A stretch of DNA of 64,000 nucleotides from Clytia hemisphaerica (lineage: Eukaryota; Cnidaria; Hydrozoa; Leptothecata; Clytiidae). The stretch lies in NCBI GenBank assembly GCA_902728285.1, contig CACVBU010000918.1, positions 81,086-145,085 on the forward strand, read 5' to 3'. Within the stretch, counting starts at the first letter, position 1, and every line of letters begins with the position of its first letter. The notes under the pieces were generated by a model. The model had not been told where the DNA came from, did no database searches, and saw nothing but the letters and a program-made list of their open reading frames with translations. The position numbers and the translations under genes are program-made. Positions 11,793-23,260 of this stretch are shown here, piece after piece.

Positions 11793-12593
11793 ATGTCACT
11801 CTCACCTGAAATGAAATACTGGTTCTCCTCACATTACATTTTAAACACAATAGCTTGTACCATTTATATGCTGACAAAAACTATTCATCCTGTGTGTATT
11901 TCTTTGTTTGAACTTGATGAAAATGGAAATTGCCAGTTAGATTATCGGGATACTGAGGTGCTCTTTTTCCTGGCTATGGTCATTGTATTGAAGAATCGCA
12001 AATGGAAACCTTTGACTGCTGTAGAATACGTATCTAACATTTATCTTTTTGCTAAGCTGGCCAATTTGTTATTATTCTTTCGACAAGATTTGAGATGGGG
12101 TGCTTTATATGCTATTGTATGTCTTCTGCTTTTCATTGCATTTCCTGAGCCAAGTTATACTGGTCCAGAGAAGATCACCTATTTTAGAGGTCAAGCTCTA
12201 GATGAGCAGCTACTGCATCATCCAGAGGAAACTTGGATTATAGAATTTTTTGCGCCCTGGTCACCACCCTGCAATCGATTTGCGTCAACCTTTGCTAACC
12301 TATCATTGAAATATGATCATCCTTTATTGAAATTTGGTAAACTAGATGTAAACAAGTATGAAAAAGTTGGTAAAAAACATCGTGTTGATGTATCAGTCTC
12401 ATCCAAGAATCTTCCCACTATCATTGTTTTTGAAAATGGGAAAGAAATTTCACGGCAACCAACTGTCAATCCTGGTGGTTCCATTAAAGTGCATCAATTC
12501 AAGGAGGAAAATCTTATCTGTGATCTGGATTTAAATGAATTGTATGCTCGTGCTAAACAAAGAGCTACTGATAGAAATAAAAAGAAGAATTAG
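11793..12593 (+). CDS. TMX2: thioredoxin-related transmembrane protein 2 (TMX2) homologue
   Basis: This is a complete 266-residue frame. TMX2 is a multi-pass ER membrane protein of the PDI family, linked to ER redox state and ER-mitochondria contacts. Hydrophobic segments lie at about residues 14-30, 55-68 and 101-118. A thioredoxin-like domain follows from about 140 to 245. The conserved blocks EFFAPWSPPC, LSLKY, FGK.DVNKYEKV, LPTIIVFENGKE and DLNELYARAK are visible. The active-site position reads S-P-P-C. Vertebrate TMX2 has SNDC, so the leading Ser is kept and the middle pair differs. The last residues KKKN fit a dilysine ER-retrieval signal. A consensus acceptor (ttattttag) lies 5 bases before the ATG, pointing to an intron in the 5' UTR. 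The coding region itself has no intron, whereas vertebrate TMX2 has several. The TMX2 call is firm. Confidence 0.93.
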   Translation: MSLSPEMKYWFSSHYILNTIACTIYMLTKTIHPVCISLFELDENGNCQLDYRDTEVLFFLAMVIVLKNRKWKPLTAVEYVSNIYLFAKLANLLLFFRQDLRWGALYAIVCLLLFIAFPEPSYTGPEKITYFRGQALDEQLLHHPEETWIIEFFAPWSPPCNRFASTFANLSLKYDHPLLKFGKLDVNKYEKVGKKHRVDVSVSSKNLPTIIVFENGKEISRQPTVNPGGSIKVHQFKEENLICDLDLNELYARAKQRATDRNKKKN

Positions 12594-14815
12594 AAGTTTT
12601 ATGGATAACATTTAACTTTAATGTGCGTGGAGACAACTACTGTAAACTTAAAAGTAGTTGTAGTATTTGACTAGTTTTCAAACTAAAGAAAAATAGATCA
12701 GTAAATTTTTCCCAATTACTCTAAGATGTTCCTTGAAGATTATCTTTCATTGACATCAGTGTCTTTTACATAAATGGATATTTATGTTCTTGTGAACTTT
12801 TTAGATAAACTGTGTATGTACCTGCAATTTACTACACCTTCAGTGCCCCTCTTCAAAATCACCCACAATTGATTATTTGAGTATTCCAGGAAAGATCTTG
12901 CTACACGTTTGTTATAGGAGCAAACTATACAAGAACATATTATAACTCCTAACTTCGATGTCAAAAAGATTAAGAACAAGTTAAGAACATTTTAAAACAC
13001 TCAATTTCTCAAAGAAATACACAGATATACTCAGAATTGAAAAAATTTTAAGATCATTTTTAGATGTAAAACGATGTAAAGATGTAAAGTTTCTTATAAA
13101 AAATGTGTACCTTTTGGTTAATTTAAGATTCTTTCAATTTAAGTAATTTGGAAACTGGATTCTCGAGAGCTGATACCTGGAGAGATTTTAAAGAGACCGT
13201 AATTCACTCCCTGTTCTGCAAAGTATTATTTCAGTGTTATTTTTATAGGTTGGCAAGTACTTTTTTATTTTCTGGTTTACGGACATTTAGAGATGATCTT
13301 TTGGACCGGAGGATGTAAAAAGAATAAAAATAAAATTTTCGTTTTCAAACTTTAATGTTGTGTTGGAAAGAATAAAATGTGTTTTGAGGAAACTTGCATA
13401 CACCAGAAAATCAAAGAAAGTTTTTCAGCTAGAAAATTGTGTTGAGCGCCATTGGATGAGGCATATTGGGGAAAAGAGATTGCTGTATCCTATTATCTTC
13501 CTTTCCTGCTCTTATAAAATGAAGTTTTCTAAAAAAAATCCATTTCATGGCAGATCAAACAGAGTCGGAAGTGCAAAAATAAATAAAATTTCTGTGAATT
13601 TCAATTTTATTTTTATTTTATTTTTGCAAAATAATCGTCGGCGATTCCGTAAACCAGAAAATAAAAAAGTAATTGCCTATCAAAAAAATGTCATTTAAAA
13701 AAAACCCTTAGATATTTTTTTTATGTATTTTCTAAGAAAAGCATTCATTTTATCATATTTAGGTGAATATATTATACCAGTTGTTTTTATTATCATGTGT
13801 GTTAGGTATGTTTTAGTGGAATAACCCACTTTATTATATTATATAGGATATTTTGTTAGTTATGTAAAAGTTTTTTATTTTGGATATATTTAGAGCTTTT
13901 ACAGAAAAAGAAATTTTTATCAAGTACCTTTATCTTTCTGTGCATTATGAATACATGATGAAGTTTCATGTCATCCTTGTTGGCGAAAAGATGTCAGAAA
14001 TTTTTGTTTTTGATTTAATGAAAAATTTATTTGTCTTGTAAGATAAATTTGAAACATAGAATAATCATTTTGTTTTAGTAAAACTTCAAATTTATCTTAC
14101 AAACTTACTTTATCTTACGAACCTTCTGCACGTGGGACCAACTTGTATGATTATCTATGTCTATTTTTTTTTTTTTACTCATTAGTTAAGAAAAAGATGA
14201 AATCTTTTAACATTACTATAATACATTGATGAAAATATGGAATGAGTAATGGATATGAGCCAATTCAAGATCATCATTGCTTAAACATTTTCCAGTAATC
14301 ACCTGTACGATAGAGAAATGTCGGGTATGTATTCTTGATAATAGTGTAAATTTTGAAATTATGAAGTCTTGCCCAAAACATTTCCTTTCTATCGCTTTCA
14401 AGAGTTTTGAGATATTCTGCATGTAAATTCCTCTGAATCAATTTCTACTTTTTTTTCCGAAATAAAGATCTTCAATCAAGTCAAGCTATTATCTTTTAGC
14501 AAGAAAAGAAGTTAATAGGCAAGAACCTATTGGACCCAGAGAAGGGGGTTGGACCCAGAGAAGGGGGTCAGTACTAAAATCTCAGACTTATATAATGAAG
14601 ACTAAAAGAGCAAGTTTCCCTTTTAAACCAACGTTTTGGTATTTTATTATCAAATGATACTAAAATACTTGCAAGACTAATTCACCACGTGACTAAACGT
14701 CATGATATCTGAGATTTTAGTACTGACTCTACTCCCCTGTTTAACATAATAAAATGAGAAATATCTACATGATTCTCTGGTAATATCTAATTCATATTTT
14801 TTTTACTGTTTAAAG
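12594..14815. other. TMX2 3' side and intergenic DNA
   Basis: A degraded copy of the AAGAAC-type MITE family lies at about 12912-13110 (...ttaagaacaagttaagaac...). The rest is AT-rich with no supported exon. At 13721 an ATG frame of 13 codons runs into a GTGAAT donor in phase 1. It could be a first exon for gene DD1, but the evidence is weak. Confidence 0.35.
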
Positions 14816-15103
14816 GCTGGTTGTTAAAACAATTAGTACCAACGGATGAAAATCCCATAAGCCGTGATGTTAAAGATGTTGTCGCGATGAATTTGAATGT
14901 TGACTGGAAGAAATTTGCATACGGAATTATGTCAGATCAAGATATAGAAAGAATTGACCTTGACAATAGAACTGTATATGAGAAATGCTTTGAAATGTTG
15001 AACAAATGGACTGAATCGAACCCTTATGAAATAACAAATGCCATATTGAAACTGAAATTAAATGAAATGCAGAGAAGAGACATTCTAATGGACATTGCTG
15101 ACA
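14816..15103 (+). CDS. DD1 exon: single death domain
   Basis: The exon follows the acceptor tactgtttaaag and ends at a GTAAGT donor. It enters and leaves in phase 1 (2 + 95 codons + 1). It encodes a canonical death domain: VDWKKFAYGIMSDQDIERID (helices 1-3, with the conserved Trp), then YEKCFEMLNKW and ITNAILKLKL..MQRRDIL, matching the usual C..ML..W...(T)...L..AL..I.R.DI pattern. The domain fills nearly the whole exon. It joins in frame to the linker exon at 17470 and then to 19139, so the DD1 product would carry three death-fold domains. No start exon was identified, so the N-terminus is unknown. Death domains form adaptor-receptor or adaptor-kinase assemblies in innate immunity and apoptosis. 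The specific pathway here is unknown. Confidence 0.75.
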
Positions 15104-15116
15104 GTAAGTGATATTA

Positions 15117-15222
15117 TTGAGTTTTAAGCCCTGAAAGGGGCTAGAGATGAATATTCAACCTTTTTCAAGCATGAAAAAGTGAAAACCTTAAGATTTGCTC
15201 CGCATTTCGAAATTTTGTTTGA
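15117..15222. repeat. dispersed repeat, copy 1
   Basis: The segment containing ggggctagagatgaat and ccttaagatttg recurs in inverted orientation at about 25315-25412. Confidence 0.6.
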
Positions 15223-15326
15223 AAAACACACGGGTCACGTGTTTAGGATAGGAAATAAGTATCTTCATCTCCAGAACTTACATATCACAATTAATCTGCA
15301 ATGGGGAAAACTCTCTAAAAAGAGAG

Positions 15327-15616
15327 TACGCGTTTTTTTAAGAAACTAGTTTACCAAGCAGCCTCAACGTTTCTTAAGAAATCGGCCTTTTGAGCCTTAA
15401 AAATGTTTCTTACATGTTTCTAAACTTTTTTACATAATCAGCCTGTTTTTCATGCAAAGAAAAAAAAAACATTTGTTTTGATTGGAAGGTTCTTAAAAAC
15501 AACCGAATTAAGAAATGTTATTTTCTCATTCTCAGCCTCAGCATGTTTCTTATTTTTTAGGCATTCTGAGCCTCGTGTTTCTTAAAAGTGTGTTTCTTAA
15601 AAATAAAAAAACGTGT
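15327..15616. mobile_element. MITE with tacgcgtttttttaagaaac ends
   Basis: The left end tacgcgtttttttaagaaac pairs with the right end gtttcttaaaaataaaaaaa followed by cgtgta. The interior holds repeated gtttctta words. It lies in the DD1 intron. Confidence 0.65.
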
Positions 15617-17469
15617 AACGCCTCAATACCAACATCACATTTATTATTACCCACTCTTGTGTTTCGGTTCTACAATCAGTGACAAAATACTTGGCACAAA
15701 AGGGAAATTCACCGGGGTGTTTTGAAACCACAATCGATTTGTAAGTGCTCTAAAGTAGGTTCGAAGGGTAGAGTTTTAACTCTGAGTTTTAACGCTAGAC
15801 TTAAGGCTTAGGACCTTAGGATCTGAGGATCCAAAAGTTCAAAAATGGTCTAGTAGGGCTTGAAATATAGCCTAGAAACCAATAAATCCCTCCCAGATCG
15901 AAATAATCGACGAAATTAAGTTGAAGGCCTGAAATTGACATTCTCGCTCGAACTTCAATTTTCGAAAAATGGTAAATTAGCCAAAAGTGCCAATATATTA
16001 TGGCACTGATTGTAGCTCCTTCAGGGCTTTGAAAACACTATTTACTCTACTGTTTTATTTTGAATTTAAAGTCTGTGGATACTGTACACGTAAAAATGTA
16101 TACACCGTTGGAAAGATTTTTTTGGAGGCAAAGATTTTTGAGAAATTGAAAATTGGAGATGAAATAAATGAAGATAGACAGGTTCAGTCAGACTTAAGAA
16201 ATACAATATGGCTCCCAATATTTGACAATAAGGTTCTGCCCGTGAGGGAGTAGGAGTGACATTATTGCCAACCATTACAATCTGTCTAACATTGACTTGC
16301 ATTGACAGTTCAACAACACTGTAGTAACCATTTTCTCAAAGGACTATTTCCAAATTTTTCTTACAAATAGAACTATTGCTACACTCCTGATATTGGTATT
16401 TATAATCTGATGTATACAGGATACAGGATACAGGACAAAGATACAGGATGTATACGGGTTTGATCCGCGAGTACAATTTTGGACTAAATTAAATAACCTG
16501 GAAATTTCGAATTTAGCGCTATCGTCACTTACTAAGTTAGAAAACAAATTTCAAATAACATAATTCCATTCATTTGTTTATGAGAAAAGAAATTATAACA
16601 TGGCTATGACCCTTCCTTCCCTGTGCACAGGCTAAAATTGCTCCTTGATTTATATCTATATTTTAGTATCTTTTATTATCCATTGGAAACCACGATAGTC
16701 TAGTTTGCACAATAGACAACACAATAGACAGCTACAGATTTTTAGGCCTTACTCTTGAGTAGGAGTTTTACGCTCGAAACGAAGGAAGATATGACGTAGC
16801 CTAAGATTGTCATATTATGTATGCTTCTTAGAATTTAATAGAGGAATGTTTACATACCGTTGGTTAAAAAAATGTGATTATAATATTAGTTTTGTACTTG
16901 TGTTATGTCAATGTATAATAAGTTTGAACATGCATACACGGATGCTCTAACTATTTTGTCAACTTTTTTAATTACTCATGACATTCGGCTTTTTCTGAGA
17001 AATAGGAAAGTCAAAAATGAAATTCAATAATTCAAAGGAATCTATATGATGAAAAAAATGGTCGAAATACTTATCAATCATGGAATGTAGGCCTTTATGT
17101 AGTGTTGTCTATTCCTTCATATTTTTTTTAAAGACCAAGTATAAGTTGTGGTTTGTTGCTGTTTGTGTAAAGTAGTGCATTTTGTTGTTGTTTTGTTGTT
17201 GGTGTTTACTTAGGATTTTGGTTTAATTAATGTTGTTTTTCGAAGGGTGCTATATGAAAAAGAAAAGTTTTAGTTATAGAAAACTGTTAACTTCGTGGCT
17301 TCACTTTTTTTCTGGCCATACATAAGGTATCATTCAGTAGCAAAAACACCATCAAATAAGAAATATACAAACACAACACAATAAACATAGACGGCCTAAG
17401 ATCTTTTTATATCGTCCAATATATATAAGGTATCATTCCATACAGCACGCTTTTTTCTCACCATTTTAG
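15617..17469. other. DD1 intron, no exon seen
   Basis: AT-rich intronic sequence. A stretch near 16085-16165 (acaccgttggaaagat...) resembles sequence at 28225-28300 and 34455-34490 in the DD3 and DD4 introns, so an old dispersed or duplicated segment is present. A short atacagg array lies at 16419-16450. Confidence 0.4.
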
Positions 17470-17619
17470 AGGTTCCATCTTTTGGGAGAGTGAAATTTCC
17501 AGACGAGCCTACCAGAAGTTATGAGGAGCCGAGACAACCGCAACAACCACAACAACCGCAACAACCGCAGCAGCCAGCAAGGCAAGAGAACCTTTATGAG
17601 AGAGATGGAGGTAATAAAG
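17470..17619 (+). CDS. DD1 exon: Pro/Gln-rich linker
   Basis: The exon follows caccattttag and is bounded by a gtaaaa donor (alternative gtaata donor 9 bases earlier, same phase). It is phase 1 on both sides. It encodes about 49 residues including four PQQ/PQ repeats, ending ENLYERDGGNK. The unstructured linker lies between the single death domain (14816-15103) and the double-domain exon (19139-19773), and both joins are in frame. Confidence 0.65.
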
Positions 17620-17682
17620 GTAAAATATAATGTGATATGGAAAATTGCATGTTAATTGCAAATATTAATTACATATTCTTAA

Positions 17683-17895
17683 GGAGCGATAGCCAAGTGG
17701 TCAAAGGCGTCAGCGTTTCAAACTAGGGATTTGTGTTTTGTCGCCCCTTCCAATGTTCCGTTCAGCTCATAGATAGCCGAGCCGGCTAGCCGTGGCCCCG
17801 TGAAAACAATTGAATAACTTCTGAAAGTTATAGATTACTGGGCTATCCACGTTAAATATCGACTCTGTCTATCTATCTATGTCTCTATTTGTTTT
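17683..17895 (+). mobile_element. tRNA-derived SINE
   Basis: The head ggagcgatagccaagtggtc matches the 5' half of a tRNA-Ser/Leu-like sequence with an A-box (tagccaagtggtc). A degenerate B-box (ttccgttc) follows about 75 bases later. A non-tRNA body ends in tetranucleotide tcta repeats at about 17877-17890. A functional tRNA is ruled out by the long, unpaired second half. Confidence 0.6.
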
Positions 17896-17954
17896 ATATA
17901 ATGTTCTTTTCATATTTATTTATACTGTCGACCCCTCATTTAATGCAGATAATA

Positions 17955-18304
17955 CCCGGGGGGTACTAGGTTTGCGAGGTGACGGGTATGTCCGAGCCGA
18001 AAATCGAAAATCGACCCTTTGAGAGACAAAATTTTGGTGATTTTGGGACCCTTTGAGAGACTTTTTCCTAAATTTTGGTCCATTTTTTCAAATTTTGGTT
18101 TGATTTTCACCAAATTTTAGTCAAAATTCTTGGAAATCGTGACCCTTTGAGAGAGAAATTTTTGATTTTTGTGATTTTGGGACCCTTTCAGAGACTAACT
18201 TTTGAATTTGTACCCCTTTGAGAGACTTTTGAGGAATGAGAAAAGGTACCCTTATGGCTCACACATACCCGGCACCCATTTTGCCTAAGTACCCCCCCCC
18301 CCCG
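17955..18304. mobile_element. MITE with G-run termini and internal ACCCTTTGAGAGA repeats
   Basis: The left end cccggggggtactagg pairs with the right end cctaagtacccccccccccc. The similarity continues through gacgggtatgt / acatacccg. Four copies of ccctttgagagac-like words lie inside. Confidence 0.65.
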
Positions 18305-19138
18305 TGAGATAATGTTAGTTAGAGGTGTCTTAAAAGTTCAGGGGTAATTCTCAATCAATCTGTTCTATATCCGTTACTTTTTTCTTATTTAGTTATACAG
18401 TGACCCCCCTCCCCTCTCTGAGCAGACAATTTTGAAATTGACTAAAAAGTTCTGGAGTTATTCAATCCATGATCAATCATTTTTAGAAATATATCTCAAT
18501 CTAGTTTTTTGTCAACATTTTTGTCAACATGATCCAATTTCTTTGCAAATTGTTGCATTTGTTTTTCTACTCGATTCTTTCCAGTATTAAAGTGTCATGG
18601 GCAACCCTGGAAAAAAATATCAGGAGTTAAAATCAAAAAGATATGTTGTAAATTATCATCTATAAGTTTCCCAAAGTTGACGTTGTTAACTACAGTACAA
18701 ATACATTGCCTTTGAACCATTGCCTTTTAATTAATGAACCCATTTCAATGTTGATTATTGTAAATAAGTTGTCTAGCCTAATAGACTAATGAGTGGTTAA
18801 GCGATTATTAACATAAAAGAATTTAAATTCAATGCTTTTAGAAGTGTTTTAACATAATGATAAAGCTTACCGAAAAAAATTATCATGCGTCGATTTTAAA
18901 GTACTGTACTACGTTGCTTTTTGCTTTCAATTTTATGTATGTTGAAAAACTTGAAATTTAGGAACATAATGTTGAAAATAGGCAGTAGAGACTTTGTCAA
19001 ACATTTCAGCTGAAAGAATTGGAATGTTTGTTGTGGAAGGGGGTTGAAGTTTGAATGTATGAAATTTTAGTTTTCTAACTTTATAAAATGACTGTTCCAT
19101 AAACTACTGTGTTGTTTTCTTTGTTTCTTTTTCATAAG
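18305..19138. other. DD1 intron, no exon seen
   Basis: AT-rich intron ending at the acceptor tttctttttcataag before 19139. Confidence 0.5.
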
Positions 19139-19773
19139 AGTTTTACGTGACTGATCTGTCCTTAAGAGACACCGATGAACTGGCAACCAAGCTAGATGTC
19201 ACTTACGGTGCTGGTATATCAAACTGGAAGAATGTTGCTCACGAACTAATCGGCCGAGATTCAGAGCTATTTTATCAAATCAAAGACTTAGACCTGCATT
19301 ATTATGGAGGGGGAAATCCAGCATTGGAATTTTTTAAACAGTTAGCTATGAAAGAACCTGATGTCACTATCCGGCAATTCCAAAGTATTTGTAAAGAATT
19401 TCAGAGAATGGATATGTCGCTTTACATCGATCAAAAATTAAGTAATAATCTGGACGGGTTTGTACGAGATTTGCAGAGTCAGCACAAAGAACGACTAGCG
19501 AGTTACATGAATTTAAATATACCAGGTGTTTATGACTGGGAAATGTTTGCTGACGAATACGGTTTCAATAGACAACAAATTAATTTGATGCGAGCAGCTC
19601 TTAAAGAAGGTGGCAGTTTTAGTCCGACCAAAAAATTGGTTGAATTGTTACAACAATCAAGACCCTTGACAACTCTTGATGAAATCAAAAGAGCATGCGC
19701 TAAACTGGGTCGGAATGATGTCGTCCTTGTATTGAATAAAGCGATTGAGAAAAAGAAACAAAGGATGACGTAA
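19139..19773 (+). CDS. DD1 last exon: two tandem death-fold domains
   Basis: This phase-1 exon encodes 210 residues to a TAA. Domain A (about residues 5-95) has SNWKNVAHELIG at helices 1-2. A glycine patch YYGGGNPALEFF follows, then EPDVTIRQFQSICKEFQRMD, which is the T...F...C..F.R.D ending seen in all the cluster's A domains. Domain B (about 112-205) has YDWEMFADEYGFNRQQI, FSPTKKLVELL and TTLDEIKRACAKLGRNDVV, a near-textbook death domain with Trp, SPT-like turn and the R-N-D helix 6. A basic tail (KKKQRM) ends the protein. It is the most conserved member of the cluster. The double-death-domain architecture is seen directly. Binding partners are unknown, and assignment to a specific adaptor family such as MyD88 or IRAK is not possible from sequence reading. 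Confidence 0.78.
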
Positions 19774-20150
19774 TGTTTGTCCGATTTGCTTTAGTTAGAG
19801 GAGATTACTACGGGGTAGCGAGCACTCGCCAACGGAAAAGGATTATCTTCCCATAGGTAAGACACTTGAACCTCCACTGTTAGAGACCACCTTATCAACG
19901 GTTACCTTTAACTGCGAAGAGTTTCAAAGCGTGCTAACTGCAAATGAGTATGAATAATTTTGATTTTTCATTGTCAAACCATGCGATACTTAACATTAGA
20001 TTTTGACCATTATAAACTTCTATATCTTTTCTGTTACACATTTATGCACAATCAGCCTTTTGGTAACCTATCGTACATTAAAAGACTGTTGTACTGCAAG
20101 AAATTGCTTAAGTTTTGCTTAGGTTTTACTTTCGAAGAGGGCCATTTAAA

Positions 20151-20511
20151 GGCCTGTTTCCATCGATCGCGCGAGGGTGCACGCTAGGATAAAATTTCCT
20201 AAAATAGCCTATTGACGTCACGAATTAAATTTTCTTGTACACAAAAAGTGTACGCTCTTGTACGCTTTTGTGCTCTTTTCTACGCTGAAAATTTTCAACT
20301 TTTTTGAGCGTACAGGAGCGCACATCTCAATTGACAATTTTTTAACCAATCAAGAAAGCGAAAAACTGCTGAGTAAACAAAAAAATGTAAACATACAGAT
20401 TGTGTATGTTTTTTATGGAAATCAAACATTGATCGCGCGGAGTGTGCGGCCAAATCTATTTTAAGAATTTTGGCCTAGCGTGCACGCTCGCGCGATCGAT
20501 GGAAACAGGCC
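20151..20511. mobile_element. MITE (361 bp) with TTAAA target duplication
   Basis: The ends GGCCTGTTTCCATCGATCGC and the exact complement are flanked by TTAAA at 20146-20150 and 20512-20516. The arms share gtgcacgctagg. A second internal inverted repeat (tgtacgct / agcgtaca) suggests a compound structure. Confidence 0.85.
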
Positions 20512-20599
20512 TTAAAGCGTGTCCGGAAAAAAAAAGAGGAACAGATTTATGTATTATAAGTATTTATCTTTATATATAAAGTAAAATCTTTATGTAATA

Positions 20600-20745
20600 G
20601 TTATCGGACAGTTGCGAGTACAATATGAGAAATATTTTACGAGTTCCCAGATTTTCCGTACAATATTTTCCGAGCCTTTAGGCGAGGAAAATATACGGAA
20701 AATCCGGAACGAATAAAATATTTCTCATATTGTACGAGCGTCAAT
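20600..20745. mobile_element. hairpin MITE (GTTATCGGACAGTTGC family), copy 1
   Basis: It begins gttatcggacagttgcgagt and folds back on itself (ccgtacaatattttcc / aaaatatacgg). A full-length copy flanked by TA lies at 32617-32770. The right end here is truncated. Confidence 0.7.
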
Positions 20746-20754
20746 TTATATTTA

Positions 20755-20965
20755 ATTTAATATTTAAAGGTTTTGTTTTTAAATAAGAGTTGTTTACTCA
20801 TCAAGCTTTTTCACATTGGATTGACAGGGATGTGGAGCAAGATTGGTCAGAAAAAGGAAAAGAAACTGCTTATACCAGCATAATATAACAATAGGCAGAC
20901 ACTTTCCTGATATGAAATATGTTTCTGATATGAAACGGGAACATTTATGTAAAAATAAAACCTTT
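20755..20965. repeat. dispersed repeat, copy A
   Basis: The segment with aaaggttttgtttttaaata and gatgtggagcaagattg recurs at 31480-31720 (inverted) and 54538-54665 (truncated), giving three copies in the window. Confidence 0.65.
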
Positions 20966-22084
20966 AATCAAATATCTACTGATTGAACGAAACAAAATTT
21001 CATTTTATTATGATAAATTCAAACTCCAATGATTTTGATAATTGTTTTTTTATTTTGTTCCACATTTTTCCGGACACAACTCATAGAAAAACATCAAAAA
21101 GCTTACATTCTTTTTATAAGCATTTCACTTATATGCATCGCACTTTTGTGTATATCTAGGCTCAGAAATTCAAGCTTATGTGAAGCATTTACCCGAGCCT
21201 AAATTTTTCGATTTTGGCTATTTTTTGCTGGAATTTTACGGATTTTTTCGAATTTTCCTAAGATTTTGCTTAATATTTAAACATCCTTCTAGTATTTTTT
21301 AGCCTTGTCCGGTTCTCGATCTAATGTATGCTTTAAAAGCTTTTTTAATTATATCGCATCTTCTTAATATTTTTGTTCCGTATAATTGTAAGCAATTATA
21401 AAGAAAAAAGTGTAAAATTTGAAAAAAGGGTTAATAATAAAAGTGGGGAAGGATTGTTTTTGTTTTCAGTTTCAAATTTGGTAAACGTTTCTAAAAAGTA
21501 CGTGAGCAAAAATTGTTTATTTCCTTTCAGCCAATGACCATCCGAAAAATTACCCCTGCTATGCAGGGCTTTGTAAAAAGAGAAGAAATAGGAAATTAAT
21601 GCTCATTAAGATCTTAAGATCTTCTCTTCCAGTTAGTTCGCTGAGTAGTTATTTGCTACACCATAACTAAGATCTTGGTATGACTGGGTTTTGGTTCAAA
21701 AAAATTCATCCACATTACTAACAAAATAACAATGTTTTTTGAAATCTACAGCTTCATGTTGAATTTAACTTTTCTTAATTTTTCAGCCAAGAGGTTGTTG
21801 ATGCTTTTCTATCTTAAAGGGGACATTTATCTTTTGTATTTTGAACACAAGATAACTTTGTCATCCCTGTCTAATTACTCTATTTATTTCTATCATTTTA
21901 GGTCATACTAAGAAAAATAAAAATATTAAAAAAATTGAAAAATATATAAATAATGTGCATTGAACAAACAATTGGATTGTCTTGACTGGATTAATAAAAA
22001 AAAAACAACCCTGATATGGTTTTGATTTTTTGGCGCCAATGGGTTGTTGTCGATTTTTCAGGTAATATTACAGTCAATCTTCAC
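20966..22084. other. no firm gene; one possible DD2 exon
   Basis: After the acceptor tttcctttcag, a 42-base phase-1 to phase-1 exon (21531-21572; NDHPKNYPCYAGL then a gtaaaa donor) would fit the cluster's exon style. Its downstream partner (23920) needs a different phase, so the link is not supported. The rest is AT-rich. Confidence 0.2.
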
Positions 22085-22087
22085 ATT

Positions 22088-22262
22088 TGCACTTTTTTTT
22101 ATAAGAACATAGAACAAATTTGAGACCTCAGATGTTCTTAACTCTTTTAGTTTGAAGCCTCGAAATGTTCTTAAAATGTTCTTACTTTTACAGTTTTGTG
22201 AGCACTTTTGTCCCTTTTCCTAAGAAATTGGTTCAGCAAAGCCTTGAAATATTCTTAACTTG
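22088..22262. mobile_element. AAGAAC-type MITE, truncated copy
   Basis: It starts ctttttttataagaacatag and contains the family's repeated ttcttaa words. Its right end is replaced by the next repeat. Other copies lie at 12.9, 54.9, 57.9, 62.5 and 63.1 kb. Confidence 0.6.
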
Positions 22263-23260
22263 TTGGACCTACCTCCGGGTGCCCCGGTGGAGGTCCTATG
22301 AATTAACCTCTGTCTGTTCGTCCGTCCGTCCGTCCGTTCGTCTGTTACCAGCTTTTCTCGAGATTGGCTCATTAGTTTTTTCTGATTTTTTGCACAAAGA
22401 TGCAAAATGGCAATGGCCAAAATGTGACGGAGCCCGATTTTCGAAAAAAAATCATTTCCGGCCTAAAATGCCGGAAATATGCCGGAAAAACCGGCCTTTT
22501 GGCATTTTTTCAAGATTTCATCATTAGTTTTTTCTGATTTTGTGCACAAAGATGTGTATTAGCATTGCCCAAAACTTGGCCGAGTCCGATTTTTGAGAAA
22601 AAATCTTTTCCGGTCGAAAATACCGGAAATATGCCGGAAATCGCCGTTTTTGCAGATTTTCATCGGACTTTTTCCTTATATTTCGTTGTTTTTTCACACA
22701 AAAACATTATTAATAGCAATGTCCACGATCAAGCATGATTCAATTGTCAATAAAACTGATTTTTGAAGCCGGAACTTTCTAAAGATCGCCGGAACAGCCG
22801 ATTTTCGCCGGAAAAACAGTATTTCTTGAATTTCTTGAGCTGTACTTTATATTTTTTCATGAAATTTTGCACACTGATGCAAAATGTCAATACCTAAATT
22901 GTGACGAAGCCCGATTTTCGAAAAAAAATCATTTCCGGCCGAAAATGCCGAAAATATGCCGGAAAAACTGTTTTTTTGGCATTTTCTCGAGATTTTATCA
23001 TTAGTTTTTTCTGATTTTTTGCTCAAAGATGCGTATTAATTATGTCCAAAACATGGCCGTGTCCGATTTTTGAGAAAAAAAATTTTCCGGCGGAAAATGC
23101 CTGAAATATGCCGGAAATCGCCGTTTTTCTAGATTTTCATTGGACTTTTTCCTTCTAATTGGTTGTTTTTTCATTCAAAAACATTATTGATAACAATGCT
23201 CACCATCAAGCATGATTCAATTGTCAATAAAACTGAATTTTGCGACCAGAACTTTCTATT
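22263..23260. repeat. CCGGAAA-rich direct duplication, period about 476 bp
   Basis: The block starting ttttttgcacaaagatgc (about 22388) recurs about 476 bp later as gaaattttgcacactgatgc (about 22861). Each unit carries cccgattttcgaaaaaaaat, several gccggaaatatgcc words and the tail aagcatgattcaattgtcaa. It is preceded by a tccg microsatellite (22316-22334). A short related copy lies at 40708-40790. No coding frame was found. Confidence 0.7.

Noticed and set aside
13360-13698. 112-codon frame before DD1
   Set aside because: AT-rich and Lys/Phe-rich, with no start context, splice signals or domain.
17683-17760. functional tRNA gene
   Set aside because: The 5' half matches a tRNA, but the anticodon and T arms cannot be folded, the B-box is degenerate, and a SINE body with a tetranucleotide tail follows.
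22165-22527. 120-codon plus-strand frame as a gene
   Set aside because: It runs across a MITE boundary, a tccg microsatellite and the CCGGAAA repeat, so it is a chance frame in repeats.
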